A stretch of DNA of 64,000 nt from Choanephora cucurbitarum (lineage: Eukaryota; Mucoromycota; Mucoromycetes; Mucorales; Choanephoraceae): contig JAIWNI010000044.1 of the NCBI GenBank assembly GCA_025331435.1, positions 62,001 to 126,000 of the forward strand. The letters run 5' to 3'. The first letter of the stretch is position 1. Every line of letters begins with the position of its first letter. The notes under the pieces were generated by a model. That model was not told the origin of the DNA. It made no database searches and saw nothing but the letters and a program-made list of their open reading frames with translations. Of the stretch, positions 22,162-34,107 are shown one piece after another. A program made the translations under genes and the position numbers.

Positions 22162-23984
22162 TCATAATAAATCATCATTTTCTTCTGCCTCAGGCATAAA
22201 TTCAGCATGACTCTCACATTGATCAAATAGAGATTGAGCTTCAGCAAGAGCAGATTCAAAGTCAAGAGAGGCATCTGGACCACTACAGACAATCAGATTC
22301 TTGGGTACTTTAGCCTTTTCTGTTTGGCGTACATGGTGTTGATAAGAGACAGTCAAGAGTTTATCTTGCTTGAATAACAGGTCAATAGCAGACTTCAAGA
22401 CCGACAGTTCTTTAGAGACAGTCCAGAGATAGGTGACAGCTTTCATTCTGATGAGTTTATGTTGTAGCAAAACAAGAGATCAGACTTACATTGACCTTTT
22501 GGACAAGCCATACTTTCTTCATTCTGATGAATACCATAGATAGGTTCTGTATTGCCACAGGTATTGGGTGGAATGACACTATAGCTTATGGATGTATCTA
22601 ACCTGTGAGAGAGAATCATGGCTCTCGAGACAGTACTAAATGATAGCATAAGTTTATCTTTCATTTGTTATTCATCACTGTTACCTCGATTCGGTTTCTT
22701 TAGACCAAGAAGAAGGTAAATAATCCATGCCGGTGATCAACTGTTGACATTTTAACTCTTTCCCATCTGCTGTCACTACACCTATACAGGTATCTTCTTT
22801 CACCAAGAATTCTTTCAAAGGTTGATTTAAGATGTAAATACCACCATACACAGCACAGACACGACAAAAGGCCTGTGCAATCTCACTTGCACCACCATAC
22901 AATGGACACAGATAAGCTCCTTTACCAAACCGACCCATGGATTGAACAAACAATCGAGTCTTTTCCAATCCAACCTTCACAGAGACTGACATTTTGTAAG
23001 ATTTCCTTTTTCTCTCTCTCTCATTAAAAAAGCTTACCAGTATGATCCACCAATGAAATAGCATAGATCATGGCTTCTTGTAATTTACCTGTGATCTTGA
23101 ATCGATCCTCTAGAAATTGACCATAACACATGGTATCCGTACCCTCCAACAAAGGATCCTCCACTGTAGATTCCATCGCAAACGTCAAGAACTTCATCAA
23201 CTTTCGCTTCTCTACTAAAGTGACTGATTTATTGGTAAATACATCTTCCTTTGAACTAGGCACTTTTTCCAACTGCTGTTGAACTCTATCAAACATGTAC
23301 ACGTCCTCTACATTTTTGAATTCAAGGTAGCGTCCTACACCACTGCGAACAAGGATAGAGACCAATGCTTCATTCGATCGTACCAGTTTAGGTGTTGTGT
23401 CTAGGTTGTAAGCACGCGATGATGAGAGAAGGTGAGCCAAGAAGGCCTCTGTGGATGCATCTGGTTGATAGGCATCGAGCAAAGACTGATCTGAACTGAG
23501 TAAACGAGGTGGGTCTGTAGGTGATGTAGAAGGGAACAAGTTGAGTTCTACCTCACTAAAGTTGGTAAGGTAGTTGGTTTCATAGTCTATTGACGTATCT
23601 TTTTTTTTTTGTTAAGACTTGAGTTGAGATGGCGTGTTCTTCTTACCTCTTGATGGACTCACTAAAGAGAGAGAGAGAGGTACATGAGAAAGACAAAAAA
23701 AAAAAAGTGTGTATGGATATTTTTTTTTTACCTTTCTTTTGATCCAGATACCATTGTATCAGTTCACGTATACCAAAGACAGCCCAGTTACCACCATAAT
23801 TCTGATGACTATCGAGATGGAGTACTTTTTTGCCTATTCTTGCTAATGACCTATGGTGTCTCTTATCAGTCACACATTATATATATAGATAGGGTGTATA
23901 GATTTACCCTGCTAAAATAGACTCAATCAATCCTGTGCCTAAGATGATATAATCAAAATGAGTTTGTTCTAAATCTTCTTCCAT
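22162..23984 (-). CDS. mrs6: Rab escort protein (REP/Mrs6)
   Basis: Seven exons: 23908-23984, 23732-23850, 23647-23661, 23038-23586, 22685-22985, 22490-22602 and 22162-22439, giving 483 aa. The GDI/REP fold is plain: FDYIILGTGLIESILAG (dinucleotide-fold start), VLHLDSHQNYGGNWA, then SMGRFGKGAYLCPLYGG, and SEIAQAFCRVCAVYGGIYIL. The insert after NYGGNWA and the divergent middle favour REP/Mrs6 over Rab-GDI. REP presents new Rab proteins to geranylgeranyl transferase II and delivers them to membranes. Exon 3 is a 15-nt microexon encoding about five residues (VSPSR) between the two halves. The acidic C-terminus ends EENDDLL. Confidence 0.87.
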
Positions 23985-25306
23985 AACAACTAAGAAAGAA
24001 AAAAAATAAGAGAGCAGGGGGGGACGGGCCGAATAAGGTTTTTTCTATACACACACACACACATATAGAATCTGTTCTACCTAATACAGAGAGAGATCTT
24101 ATTGATTCTTTTTTAGAACCCTGTATAGGATGAACTTTTTTTTTTTTTTGGTGTGACCTCTTTACAGATGATCCATCCTCTTTCGTTGTTTTGCATATAA
24201 CTTCTTTTCATGTTACACACTATAATGTAGTTAAACTCTACTCAAGAAAAAGGAAGAATATGTGTTTCAAATTCATCAGTATGGGGGGGGGGGGGAATTG
24301 ATTTCTTTAAAGTCACTTTATTTTTTGCATAAGAAACCAATAGAAGATAAGTGTGGAGTCCAATCATAAGCTGATGATGAAATTGATTAAAAAAGTGTGT
24401 GTGACACTAAAATGTGTGACCAAGTCAAGATGATTTATCACCGCTTTTTCAGAATCTTCCCGTTCCTATTTTTTTTTTCGGAATTGAAAATGGCGTCAAA
24501 TCAGATGAATCTTTTTGTAAAACGAAAAAGTGTGGGGTTTTCGGATTTGAGTTTCAACATGATTCAAGTGTTTGCATTGAAAGAGTAAGAGAGAAAGTAA
24601 GAGAATAAAGCTATCAATTCAATAGGATGATTTAGAAAAGAAAAAAGTGTTGATGAAGCCCAAAAAAAAAAAGAAGCCTATAGACAACTAAAAATAAAGA
24701 TAGGATTGATTGATATGATAAGGGTCAATTTTTTTATTTCGAAATTATCCGTCTAGTTTGAAGCATTTGAACTCTTCTGACTTTCAATTGTTACCCTGAA
24801 TTCACCACTAAATAATCAGACCAGAATTTTTATATGATATCATGGTACTTATCATTATATCCGATTTCATCAAGTAATGAACATTCCACGTGTATCTCAA
24901 CAAATTCGCCCTTTTTTTATTTTTTTTTTATGAAGGCCAGGCCCTAGTAAAAGGAGAACCCTTAAAGTATGTAGCCAATCAGATTTGATTTTAGATAAGC
25001 AAAAAAAAAAAAAAGGTTTTGAATGATTAAAATTAAATTCGGGAAAATCTGGATGAATGCTGAATAATGATAATTCAAAAAAAAAAACGTGGATTATCTT
25101 GTCTTGTGAATAGAATTTTTTTATTTTATGTACATAGTAATAGAGAAAGAGAGAGAAGGGAGAGAAAAAGAATTTACATAAAAAAAAGGGAAGTTTTTTT
25201 TTCTTTCTAAAATATAAGTTTACATGAAAAAAAAAGGATATTTTTTTTTTTGCTTAGGGTGTGTGAATATATAGAAAATGCTAAAAAGAAATGAGAAAAT
25301 AATACA
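23985..25306. other. low-complexity gene-free stretch upstream of the Rab escort gene
   Basis: This is very AT-rich and full of A and T runs, with a short AC dinucleotide run (about 24049-24062) and a 13-G run at 24283-24295. No exon with coding texture was found. The part nearest 25306 is presumably the 3' flank of creA. Confidence 0.5.
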
Positions 25307-25963
25307 TTAGAATTGAACGATAGAATGAATAGAGGGTAAAGATGCTTTAGAGCTGGACATAGTAATGGGAGGTAACACACGAGCCTGAGGAGGTCTTTCC
25401 AGGATGTCTAATATAGAGGGAGTGGCAGGAGAACTAGTATAGCGAGTGGTTTCAAATTGATTGCATTCCAGAGGTGCAAGTTTTAACATAGGAAGCCTAG
25501 GTGAGCCAATAGGTGATAGGATGGTATGAGGTGTCAAAGTAGGACTTTGATCGGGTGTAAAGATGACTTCATCTGTTTCTGAGTGATGAGAGAAATTAGA
25601 ACTGGTAGAGAGTGCAGGTGAAGGTGGCATTGATCTGGCGACTAACATGATAGGCTGTGTAGGCAATGGCTTTTGTTGTTGTTGTTGTTGTTGTTGTTTA
25701 CGCATCCTTCTTTTGTTAGGTGAAGTATGGATACGGACATGACGAGTGAGTTCATCTGAACGAGAGAACTTTTTGGCACAACCAGGAAATGTGCATTGAT
25801 GGGGTTTTTCTCCTGTATGTGTACGAATATGACGAGTTTGGTGTTCAAGGCGATAGAATGATTTAGGGCAAATAGGGCATTTATAAGGTCTGGGAATGTT
25901 GGCCTTATCGACAGGTGAAATAGCTCGTTTGGTAACAGGAGCACTGTAAAAAGAAGTAGTCAT
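25307..25963 (-). CDS. creA: CreA/Mig1-type C2H2 carbon-catabolite repressor
   Basis: Single exon, 218 aa. Two adjacent C2H2 fingers near the N-terminus have the CreA/Mig1 signature: [19 protein letters not shown] (about 27-49) and [19 protein letters not shown] (about 55-79), joined by [11 protein letters not shown]. These bind SYGGRG-type GC boxes. After a basic patch (NKRRMRK) comes an eight-Gln run and a Ser/Pro/Thr-rich tail. The family shuts down alternative-carbon genes in the presence of glucose. The protein is much shorter than ascomycete CreA (about 400 aa); whether the tail has the same repression modules cannot be seen. It is divergent from ATG7, with 865 bp between the two start codons. 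Confidence 0.88.
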   Translation of the reverse strand: MTTSFYSAPVTKRAISPVDKANIPRPYKCPICPKSFYRLEHQTRHIRTHTGEKPHQCTFPGCAKKFSRSDELTRHVRIHTSPNKRRMRKQQQQQQQQKPLPTQPIMLVARSMPPSPALSTSSNFSHHSETDEVIFTPDQSPTLTPHTILSPIGSPRLPMLKLAPLECNQFETTRYTSSPATPSILDILERPPQARVLPPITMSSSKASLPSIHSIVQF

Positions 25964-26828
25964 AACAATTAAAATAAAATAGAAAGAAAGAAAGAAATAT
26001 ATATATAAAAAAATTTAAAATATGAATTATTTTTATAAGAGGAATCAATGGGGGGGATGATGGCTGAGATAAGAAAATCCATGAGGGTAAAGGAAATTTT
26101 TTTTTTTTTATTTTAATCTGGGGGGGGGGGGGGAAGTACATGCTTACAATAGCAAAAAAATAAAATTATATATAATATCTATTCAAGGATCCGAACAGAA
26201 GATGAGAACGATAACCCAATTAGGAAATCCTTTTCAAACGATCCAATTTTTTTTTTTATCTTTTATATTTCACACGATATCCAAACAGACAAAAAATAAA
26301 GTGAATAAAAAAATGTGAATAAAAAAAAAAAAAAGGACAAAAGATTAAATTCACGTATAAGGATGTTTATTCTATTAAAACATTAGAAAATAAAAGTGAA
26401 CATCATCTTTTTTTTTTTTTTTTCTTATCTCTGCCCATATCAACTCCTCCTCCTCCTCCCTAACTTTTCCTAAAGTGAATTATTTTTTTTCCCCCACAAA
26501 ATTCCCGGCATACGAATACACTTATTTGTTTTCTCACCTTATTTTTTTATTTTTATATGATGATAAATACAAGATGTGGGGTATCTCAATTCCGCACATT
26601 GAAAGGGTTCATTTAATAGGATCATTCCGAATATTCATCACGCAATCACTTTCTTTTATTTCTCCTTTCCCTAGTTGATATCTTGACTTGACATATGAAA
26701 ATCACTTTGTCTGTGCTTACCTAAACAGCGATCTTTATTAGACTCACGTGTATATCTCTATCACTGTTTATTCGTCAACGTCACATTTTAATAATTCCTC
26801 TTTTCTTTTTATTTTTTTTATTTTTCCC
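25964..26828. other. 865-bp divergent intergenic region creA / atg7
   Basis: No gene seen. It is AT-rich, with a 14-G run (26120-26133), long T and A runs and a CTCCTCCTCCTCC tract near 26445. It must contain the promoters of both creA (-) and atg7 (+). Confidence 0.5.
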
Positions 26829-29154
26829 ATGCCGTTACTTAAATTTATACCATTTCAATCCTCTGTGGATATTGGATTTTGGCAATCTTTTGTCTCCAAG
26901 AAACTGGATATCCTTAAACTCTCAAGTGAACCACAGCCTATTCATGGTGATTATAGTCCAGGCCAGATCATATCTGATGGTATTCATCTGCCCAGTCTAT
27001 TTACCATACCATCCAATGGACTTGAGATAGATAAAGCCAAGTAAAGCCTTGTGTTTTTTGATAGACAATGGACTCACCTATAGAATATTTAGTCATGTCA
27101 AAGGCACACTGATCAACACAAATACCATGCCAGAGTTTCGTCTGTTGGATAAAAATCAACTCTTTCAACAGACTGTAGAGAAAGTAAAAAAAAAAAAAAA
27201 AGGATGATTTCAATGTATCTAACATCAGCTGATGTGATTGGTTAGATCATTCAAGCAGTCCAATCAAAAGAAGCATTGGATGATCCAAGCTTATTAAATC
27301 AATTTCTCTTGTTGACATTTGCAGATCTAAAGAAATACAAATTCTATTATTGGTTTGCATTTCCAGCCATCATGCCATCTTCACCCTGGTTATGTCATCA
27401 TCAAGAATCCATGCATGTAAATGATTAAGGGAAGAAGAAAGAAGAGAGAAATTCATATGGATTTTAATAGCTTACCTTACCAGAGAATGTACCACCTTAT
27501 TTCTTGATTAAAAAAGACACAGAGGGTACATGGCAAACAGCACCATTAAATCAATATGAATGTCAAGAGGTAAAATAATAAGACAAAAAAAAAAAGATAA
27601 GCCTATGATAACCCTATGTAGTATATGATTGGATGCATCGATCCATCTACTTCACAAGATGCATTTGGTTGGCCATTAAGAAATCTACTCTATCTTATCC
27701 ATACACAATGGCAATGGAGACAGGCCAAAGTGATCTGTTATCGCCCTGGACAGATATCCTATTGCCTGTCTGTTGAATTACCTGAATCTGGTCATTATAC
27801 TGCACCTAAGGCTGTAGGATGGGAAAAGAATGTACAAGGTGCTTTAGGACCACGTATGGCTGATTTAGGGCCTCTGATGGATCCTGTACAATTGGCAGAT
27901 ACTTCAGTTGATTTGAATCTTAAACTGATGCGATGGCGAATCTTGCCTGATCTTGATTTGGATAAGATTAAACAGACCAAATGTCTCTTGTTAGGTGCAG
28001 GTACCTTGGGTTGTTATGTGGCTCGATGTTTATTGGTAACATTTAGAGAGACATTGGGATGTAAAAAAGCTAATGTGTCTGTATCATTTTTTAGGGATGG
28101 GGTGTACGCCATATTACCTTTGTTGATAATGGACGTGTCTCCTTTTCGAATCCTGTGCGTCAACCTCTCTATCAATTCAAGGATGCCTTACAGAGTCAAT
28201 TTAAGGCAGAGACAGCTGCTGATCAACTAAGGCAGATTCAACCTACTGTGGTAAACTTTAGAATGAAAAGAAGAGAATGAAGTGCTAACTATGGAAAAAG
28301 GTATCGAAGGGTTATGATCTCACTATACCCATGCCTGGTCACCCTTCCTCAGATGAAGCATTAGAACAGGACAGGACTCAGTTGGCTAGACTGATAGAAC
28401 AACATGATGTGATCTATCTCTTGACAGACAGTAGAGAGAGTCGTTGGTTTCCTACCATGTTGGGTGCTTATTATAAGAAATTGGTGATCAACAGTGCTCT
28501 TGGATTTGATACTTTTTTGGTGATGCGACATGGATCTACCCTCTCTCATCTAGGCTGTTATTTCTGTAATGATATAGTGGCACCTACAGATGTAAGTATA
28601 TAGGATCCATCTGCACTGAGTCACTCACTTATGTCAAAAGTCATTGACAGACCGTACATTGGATCAACAGTGTACAGTCACAAGGCCTGGATTGGCTGCT
28701 ATAGCAGGTGCATTGGCTGTTGAATTGATGGTCTCTGTCCTTCAACATCCAGAAGGGTAAAAACAAAGAGATATAGTGATTCAATGAGAGAGACTAAACC
28801 TGATGATAGTATGCATGCAAAAGCAACTGATCAACCAGATCTATTGGGTTTATTACCACATCAGATACGAGGTTTTCTTGGGCAATTTAGCAATCTGTTG
28901 ATTGTAGGACAGGCTTATGATAAATGTACTGCATGTTCACACAAGGTAAAAGAAAAAACGATCCATAAGAGATAGTAGCTTATAAAAAATAATAGATTTT
29001 GGAGGCTTATGATCAAAATCCATTGGATTTCCTAAAGAAAGTCTTGAAAGAACCTGATCATCTAGAACAGATAACCGGATTAGCTGACTTGAAAAAAGAA
29101 AGTGAGGCTTTATTGCTTGATGATTGGGCAGAAGAAGTGGAGGAAGATTTCTAA
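26829..29154 (+). CDS. atg7: ATG7, E1-like activating enzyme of autophagy
   Basis: Ten exons: 26829-27040, 27084-27183, 27246-27416, 27471-27569, 27622-28035, 28095-28250, 28301-28591, 28641-28756, 28810-28945 and 28996-29154, giving 617 aa. The N-terminal domain includes the family motifs [16 protein letters not shown] and [13 protein letters not shown]. The adenylation domain has the nucleotide loop GAGTLG (319-324), followed by [18 protein letters not shown]. The catalytic cysteine is Cys492 in [13 protein letters not shown]. The C-terminal [10 protein letters not shown] segment and the ECTD-like acidic tail are present. ATG7 activates Atg12 and Atg8 and hands them to Atg10 and Atg3. Intron 8 was set to end at GATGATAG because that alone restores [18 protein letters not shown]. 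Confidence 0.95.
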
Positions 29155-30191
29155 AAAAAAATTTTTTTTTTATCAAACTATCTGATCAAATAAATGTGTG
29201 TTACATTGAATGGATGTTTGCGGGGGAAAAACGTTCAGACCATCCTATAAGTCATGGGGGGGGGGGGGGGGGTAAATAGTTCACACATAGACGATGGTTT
29301 TCTTAAAGAGTGATAGCTTATCTTGAGCGGGTCTTTTTTTTTTTGGATGATAGCGTACCTCTTTTTTTTTTGAATACATGTTGCAACAATGATATCAATC
29401 TATCTGACATCACATTGAGATGACCCATCTGTATCACTTTAGTTGAAAGAAAGTGGTTGATTCTCTATCACTATTTTTCATCATTTAAGCCAATGATATC
29501 AGTGCTTTATCTTAGTTGATAAGAGAGCATTCCTCCCCCCCAAAAAAAAATGAGGGAAAGTTTATATGAAATGGTGCTATTTGTATTTGATAATGAGCCT
29601 AGGCTAGTCAATTTTTTTTTTTTTTAAGGAAGAAGGGGCGGATAGTGAAAATAGATCAAGTGAAGCTTGGCACTACTGAGTCTAGTGTTTATTCAATTTA
29701 GGCTATTGATCGTAAGACTTATCAGCTCCATATCAAATACGATGTCATCCAAACTAACTATAATGAATGGCTTATTCCACTCCTGAAGGGGGGAGTAAAG
29801 GTCAGAAACAATATGATCTAGTCTACTACTATGAAGCTAAGAATTTAGACTCTATTTCATTTGACATGCTTGTGTAGTGTATGAAAAGACAAGATACTCT
29901 CTCTTTTTTTTTCATATGTGTGGGATGGATACTTTATGTCCTTGATGAGCACTGTTAGTTGTGAATATGAAAGACCTTTTTGGCTGGTTATGCTTAACTC
30001 ACCTCAATTCAGGAACAGGCTACAGAATGGTCCGTTTCTCTAGGCATATCAACATGTATAACAATTCACTGTATGACATTTGAGAAAAAAAAAAGAAAGA
30101 CAAAGTGTATGTGTCTTTCTTTCTTTTTATTTTCTTCTCTTTAAAGGGCATATTCATCTTCCTTTTAAGCCAATGGGATCAATCGCCAATC
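29155..30191. other. stretch downstream of atg7 with poly-G run and a coding relic
   Basis: It contains a 17-G run (29256-29272), several long T or A runs and, around 29620-29820, a short piece with coding texture that is listed separately. Nothing else is recognised. The part after about 30100 is the 3' flank of the minus-strand ask1 gene. Confidence 0.45.
29634..29820 (+). pseudogene. possible Tudor-knot/chromobarrel-like gene fragment
   Basis: Two pieces (about 29634-29659 and 29702-29820) join across a GT-AG gap of about 42 nt to read GRIVKIDQAIDRKTYQLHIK and then YDVIQTNYNEWLIPLL before a stop. The pattern I-V-x-I-D, Y-x-(L/V)-H, Y-(N/D)-E-W resembles the Tudor-knot/chromobarrel core. 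No start codon or further exons can be tied to it, so it is probably a relic or a piece of an unrecognised gene. The call rests on pattern only. Confidence 0.3.
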
Positions 30192-31147
30192 TTAAGCATC
30201 CTCTTTATCTTGAGTCGATTTCAAATTCAGTTGCTTTCGATCCAACACACGCTCAACAGTAGGTGTCCCCACAAGTCCCTGTTCAGTTTCCTGCTGAATC
30301 AACTGTTGTGTACGCTGATACCGATTACTGGGTGAATGAGACACACGCGATGGCCAATGCCATGCATCATGTGAACTCGTCTGTCTCTTTTGATAGAACC
30401 GATCGAAATTCCTTCGTTGTTCTTCACTCTCTGTCTCCATCAGATTGGTGCTTCCCCAATCCCTCTTCAACAAGGGCGACAATCCTTCCTCATCTTGACC
30501 GGGCGTCACATCCTGCAGTTCAAAGGCAGAGAGATCATCAGGCGATACAGTCTCACCGAGATCGACTGCCTGCAGACTGTTCTCGGTCAAGATACGTGCT
30601 GCTTCATTCCGTGGTGTGTTGACCAGACTGCTGGGTTCGGTCAGATAGGGCATGATACGGGGTGGTGATCGAGTGGGTTCGGGCTTTTTAGTCCAATCCA
30701 GTTGACTTGGCTTTGAGTATTCGCTTGTGGTCGTGTCCTGAGTGGATTCCTCTTGCATCTGTTTTCGAAGTCCCTTGACATAGGCTGAGATGTTGCTCAT
30801 GGTGTGTTCTCGATGAGTTGAACTGGGTGAGAAAAGAGGGAAGAGAGAGTCGTTTTCATAGGCTGGCATACGTGTTCTTAAGCTCATGCTATCAAAGAAC
30901 CAAGACCAATCCTAGTATGCCATTAGTTTTTATTTTTTTTATTTTTATTTTTAATGATTACCTTGCTTAAATCCCAAATCAGATGCGTTTGTTCAGCATA
31001 ACGTTCGACATCGGGTATCGTCAGTTCGTTGATGATGCGCGTACATTCTGCGAAATTCTTATCGATTTCTTGTAGGTTGAGTGTCACTTGTTGTTGAAGT
31101 TCCTCCAGTTTTTCTTCTGCTTCTGTTTGAGTAAGAGGAATCGACAT
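30192..31147 (-). CDS. ask1: DASH complex subunit Ask1
   Basis: Two exons: 30962-31147 and 30192-30911, giving 301 aa. The N-terminal 65 residues carry the family core: LEELQQQVTLNLQEIDKNF, then ECTRIINELTIPDVERYAEQ, then IWDLSKDWSWFFDS. This matches the Ask1 pattern of a coiled helix followed by W..(S/F)..FW..FF. The rest is polar, rich in Ser/Pro/Thr with several SP/TP sites (possible CDK targets), including TRSPPRIMPY. The DASH/Dam1 ring couples kinetochores to microtubule ends and is restricted to fungi and some relatives. Its start codon lies 95 bp from the stop of the upstream rrp17 gene on the same strand. Confidence 0.83.
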
Positions 31148-31242
31148 GACAAAATGAAAGAAAGAAAGAAAGGAGGCTTAGCGTAGGCTCTTTTTTTTTT
31201 ATTTGCATGAAAAATAAATAAACTTTTTTTTTTGTAAGGTAT

Positions 31243-31748
31243 CTATGGATTATCAAGATCTAAATCTTCAATGACTGTCACTGTAGTTAATGTCGACTTG
31301 TTCTTGAATTCCTGTACAACAGGCTTCTTGTCCTCTTCTTCCTCTTCCTCTTCTTCTGATTGAAATGAATCAGGTTCATCCACATGGCCTCGTAACATGG
31401 CAGCCATTTCCTGTACATTCTTATCTGCCAAACGTTGTCTTTGTTCTCTTGCTTCTTTTCTGTTACGCAACTTTTCTTCTCTTTCCAATTGTGCATATTT
31501 CTCTATTGTCTTCTTCTTTCTCTCCATCTTGCGCTTATGAAATCCTGTCAAGAACTCACTAATCAACTCAGTCTCTATTGTTGTTTTTAAAAAAAAAAAG
31601 TCCATTACCTTCGTTTGGCAGGATCAAATTCAACATATTCTACTGTCTCTTGTTTGGCCTTTCTCTTTTTGGCATACACTTTACTACCAGCTGAGAGAAC
31701 ATCACTGTTCTTGAATTTTCCTTTGCCTTTTGCGTTTTTGACTTTCAT
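31243..31748 (-). CDS. rrp17: Rrp17/NOL12 family rRNA-processing protein
   Basis: Two exons: 31609-31748 and 31243-31558, giving 151 aa. The family pattern is visible: a basic N-terminus, VEYVEFDPAKR at the exon junction, then EFLTGFHKRKMERKKK, then a long Arg/Lys/Glu coiled helix (EREEKLRNRKEAREQRQRL), an acidic run and a short tail. Rrp17 (human NOL12) is a nucleolar 5'-3' exonuclease that trims 5.8S and 25S rRNA precursors. The fungal Nop25 domain covers most of the protein. Confidence 0.83.
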
Positions 31749-31884
31749 TGTGTGTAAGAGAAAGAAAAAGAAAAAAAAATAGAAAGAGAAATCAGCATGA
31801 CATGAAAAATGGTCACAGTTAAGCCTATTTTCTTGAAGCCCGTATACTCTTTCTTTCTTTCTTTCATTCTTTACGCGACTGATA

Positions 31885-32754
31885 ATGGTGTTGTACTATA
31901 CTTGTAACCGTAAGAGAAAAGAAGGAATGAAGAATAATGGCGATCCATAACCCCATTAGTCTCTAGTGGTTGATCCTCCTGTCACTATCTATATGGGAAA
32001 GGACAAGTATGAAAGTGTGTTATCTCCTACAACTGGATTAAAAAGTAACTTGACATTGACTTGTTTGAACTAGATGATGACTTGATTCGATATGGTTTTC
32101 CTGAAGATATTTGGTAATGTATACCCTGATGATAACATAGCCACTATCATCTGAACTCTTTTTTTTTTAATAGGGTAAAAAAAAAACATAGACAATTCAA
32201 AAGGAGAAATAAGCTCAAAGTCACCTTAGTTTCATGTGGATAAACTATCAAGTGCGCATGTCTATGTTCGCCTACAGCCTGGTCAGACTTGGCTCGATAT
32301 TCCAGATGAAGTAGTTGATGATTGTGCTCAACTGGTCAAGGCCAACAGTATTGAAGGCAACAAAAAGAATGGCATCACAGTCATCTACACACCTTGGGAT
32401 AATCTCAAGAAGACACCTGGTATGGAAACAGGTCAAGTCACTTTCCATAACAACAAGAAAGTCAAGCGTGTGTTTGTAGAGAAGCGATTGAATGAAGTAG
32501 TCAACCGATTGAACAAGACAAAAGTAGAGCGATTTCCTGATCTCATGCAGGAAAAGATCAATCGAGACAAAATCGATCGCCTAAAGGCACGTCAATCTGA
32601 ATTTGCCGAGAAGGAAAGGGCCAAACAGTTGGCAGAGGAAAAGAAGCGAGCTGAGCAGGAAATGAGTGATCTGTTTGATCCTAATCAGATGAAGAGTAAT
32701 TGGAGAGATACTGAAGTGGATGATATTAATGCTGCTGAAGAAGACTTTATGTAA
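31885..32754 (+). CDS. ccdc25: CCDC25/Jlp2 family protein (NFACT-R domain) with a one-nucleotide exon
   Basis: Exons: 31885-31909, 31967-32014, 32074-32113, 32174 (one G) and 32230-32754, giving 212 aa (human CCDC25 is 208). Landmarks in order: [94 protein letters not shown] and an acidic end (EEDFM). The NFACT-R domain binds nucleic acid. In animals CCDC25 has been described as a membrane DNA sensor; the fungal role is unknown. The residue pair W-F can be encoded only if a single G at 32174 is kept between two GT-AG introns of 60 and 55 nt. The stop is 12 bp from the stop of the convergent pyrophosphatase gene. Confidence 0.9.
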
Positions 32755-32766
32755 CAATAAAACAAT

Positions 32767-34040
32767 CTAAGCTACAAAATACCACTTGGGATCATATTCC
32801 TTGACTTCTTGTTCTTTTATGTTGTCAAAGGATTCCTTTATGAAAGAAAGTTAGTTACAGATAGATAGTAGATTATACAATCCTTACTTCTTTCACAGTC
32901 AAGTGTCTATCTGTTCTATAAGGTGATGTTTCTACTGTCAAATTGTGTCTATCACACAAAATAGACTCAGTTTCAAAAAAAAATTCTCTATTAAAACAAG
33001 AGAACTTACACTTCTAAATGATAAGTATCGGTTGTCTTGGGTACTTTTCCTTCAATCAAACGTTGCCATGCTTCATGTGTCTCTGCTATAATTGTGTTGG
33101 CAAATGTCTATGAAAAAAAGGATTGAGCACATGCGCTTGTTATCCAAATTTTATTTATTTATTTTACCTGATTTTTACATTCACCATTATAAGCAAATTC
33201 ATTCTCTGGTTTACCATCAGGTACCTTATAGACTCTAAAGAAATGACGTGTGGCATCTAATAAGCCTGGGAAATGATGATCGATATCTTCTACATCTACA
33301 GGTGTGTGTTAATATGTATCCATGGCATCCTAGACAGAGAGTTACCATGAATCTTAGAGGCCAATGGGTCTTTTGTATCGATAGCAACCACCTTCCAATC
33401 TGTCTCTCCTTCATCCAACATAGCCATCACACCCAATACTTTCACTTGTTTGATCTGACCTGGTTTACCAATTTCCTGACCAATTTCAATCACATCAATA
33501 GGATCATTATCGCCCTTTGCATTTGTATCTTCATGAATATAAGTAGGATCTTCCCATGTCTTTAAAAATTAGATAAGCCTCAAAGTCACATTCACCTTCT
33601 GATTACCTGTGGTAAAGCACCATAATTCCAAATATATCCTTTATGAGGGAAACAGTTACGCACAAATCGAGGCTTTCCCTTTTTGACATCTTGTTTGAGA
33701 GGATTGAATGGTTCGTCTGTAGAGATCTTGTTGATGGATAAGCAACTACATATTGCTTCATTTGTCTTATATACTTACTTCTACTTTTGCATTTGTCCAA
33801 CGAGGAATCTCAACTACCATATTGACTACCTGTTTATCCTCTTTGTTGACATACAATGGAATATCATGGAAAGGAGAAATGATCTGACCCTCCTTTTCTG
33901 ATAGAGAGATTAACATAGATATCGATGCAAATCATGCTTTTCTTACCAACATAGACACGGTGAGCTGCTGTAAATGGTTTTCCAACACTGACTGTACCAT
34001 AATATCTCACAAAAGGTATTTTCCATAATGACCGATTCAT
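32767..34040 (-). CDS. ppa2: mitochondrial inorganic pyrophosphatase
   Basis: Eight exons: 33947-34040, 33779-33897, 33607-33726, 33346-33559, 33168-33295, 33010-33107, 32888-32948 and 32767-32835, giving 300 aa. A basic, Ser/Arg-containing N-terminus without acidic residues ([15 protein letters not shown]) suggests a mitochondrial presequence. The family I pyrophosphatase fold follows: [29 protein letters not shown], then NYGALPQTWEDP, and the signature [12 protein letters not shown] with its metal-binding aspartates. [20 protein letters not shown] is also typical. It hydrolyses PPi to two phosphates and so drives mitochondrial biosynthesis. It lacks the long tail seen in some fungi. Confidence 0.93.
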
Positions 34041-34107
34041 TTTATACAAAGAGAAAAAAGAGAGAGATTTTTAAGAAGAGGGGGGGGGGGGGGTTTAAGT
34101 AAACATA

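Noticed and set aside
24397..24588. 63-codon frame in the creA/Rab escort spacer
   Set aside because: AT-rich chance frame without domain or leader features.
30080..30668. Plus-strand frames opposite ask1
   Set aside because: Shadows of the minus-strand Ask1 exon, which has family motifs.
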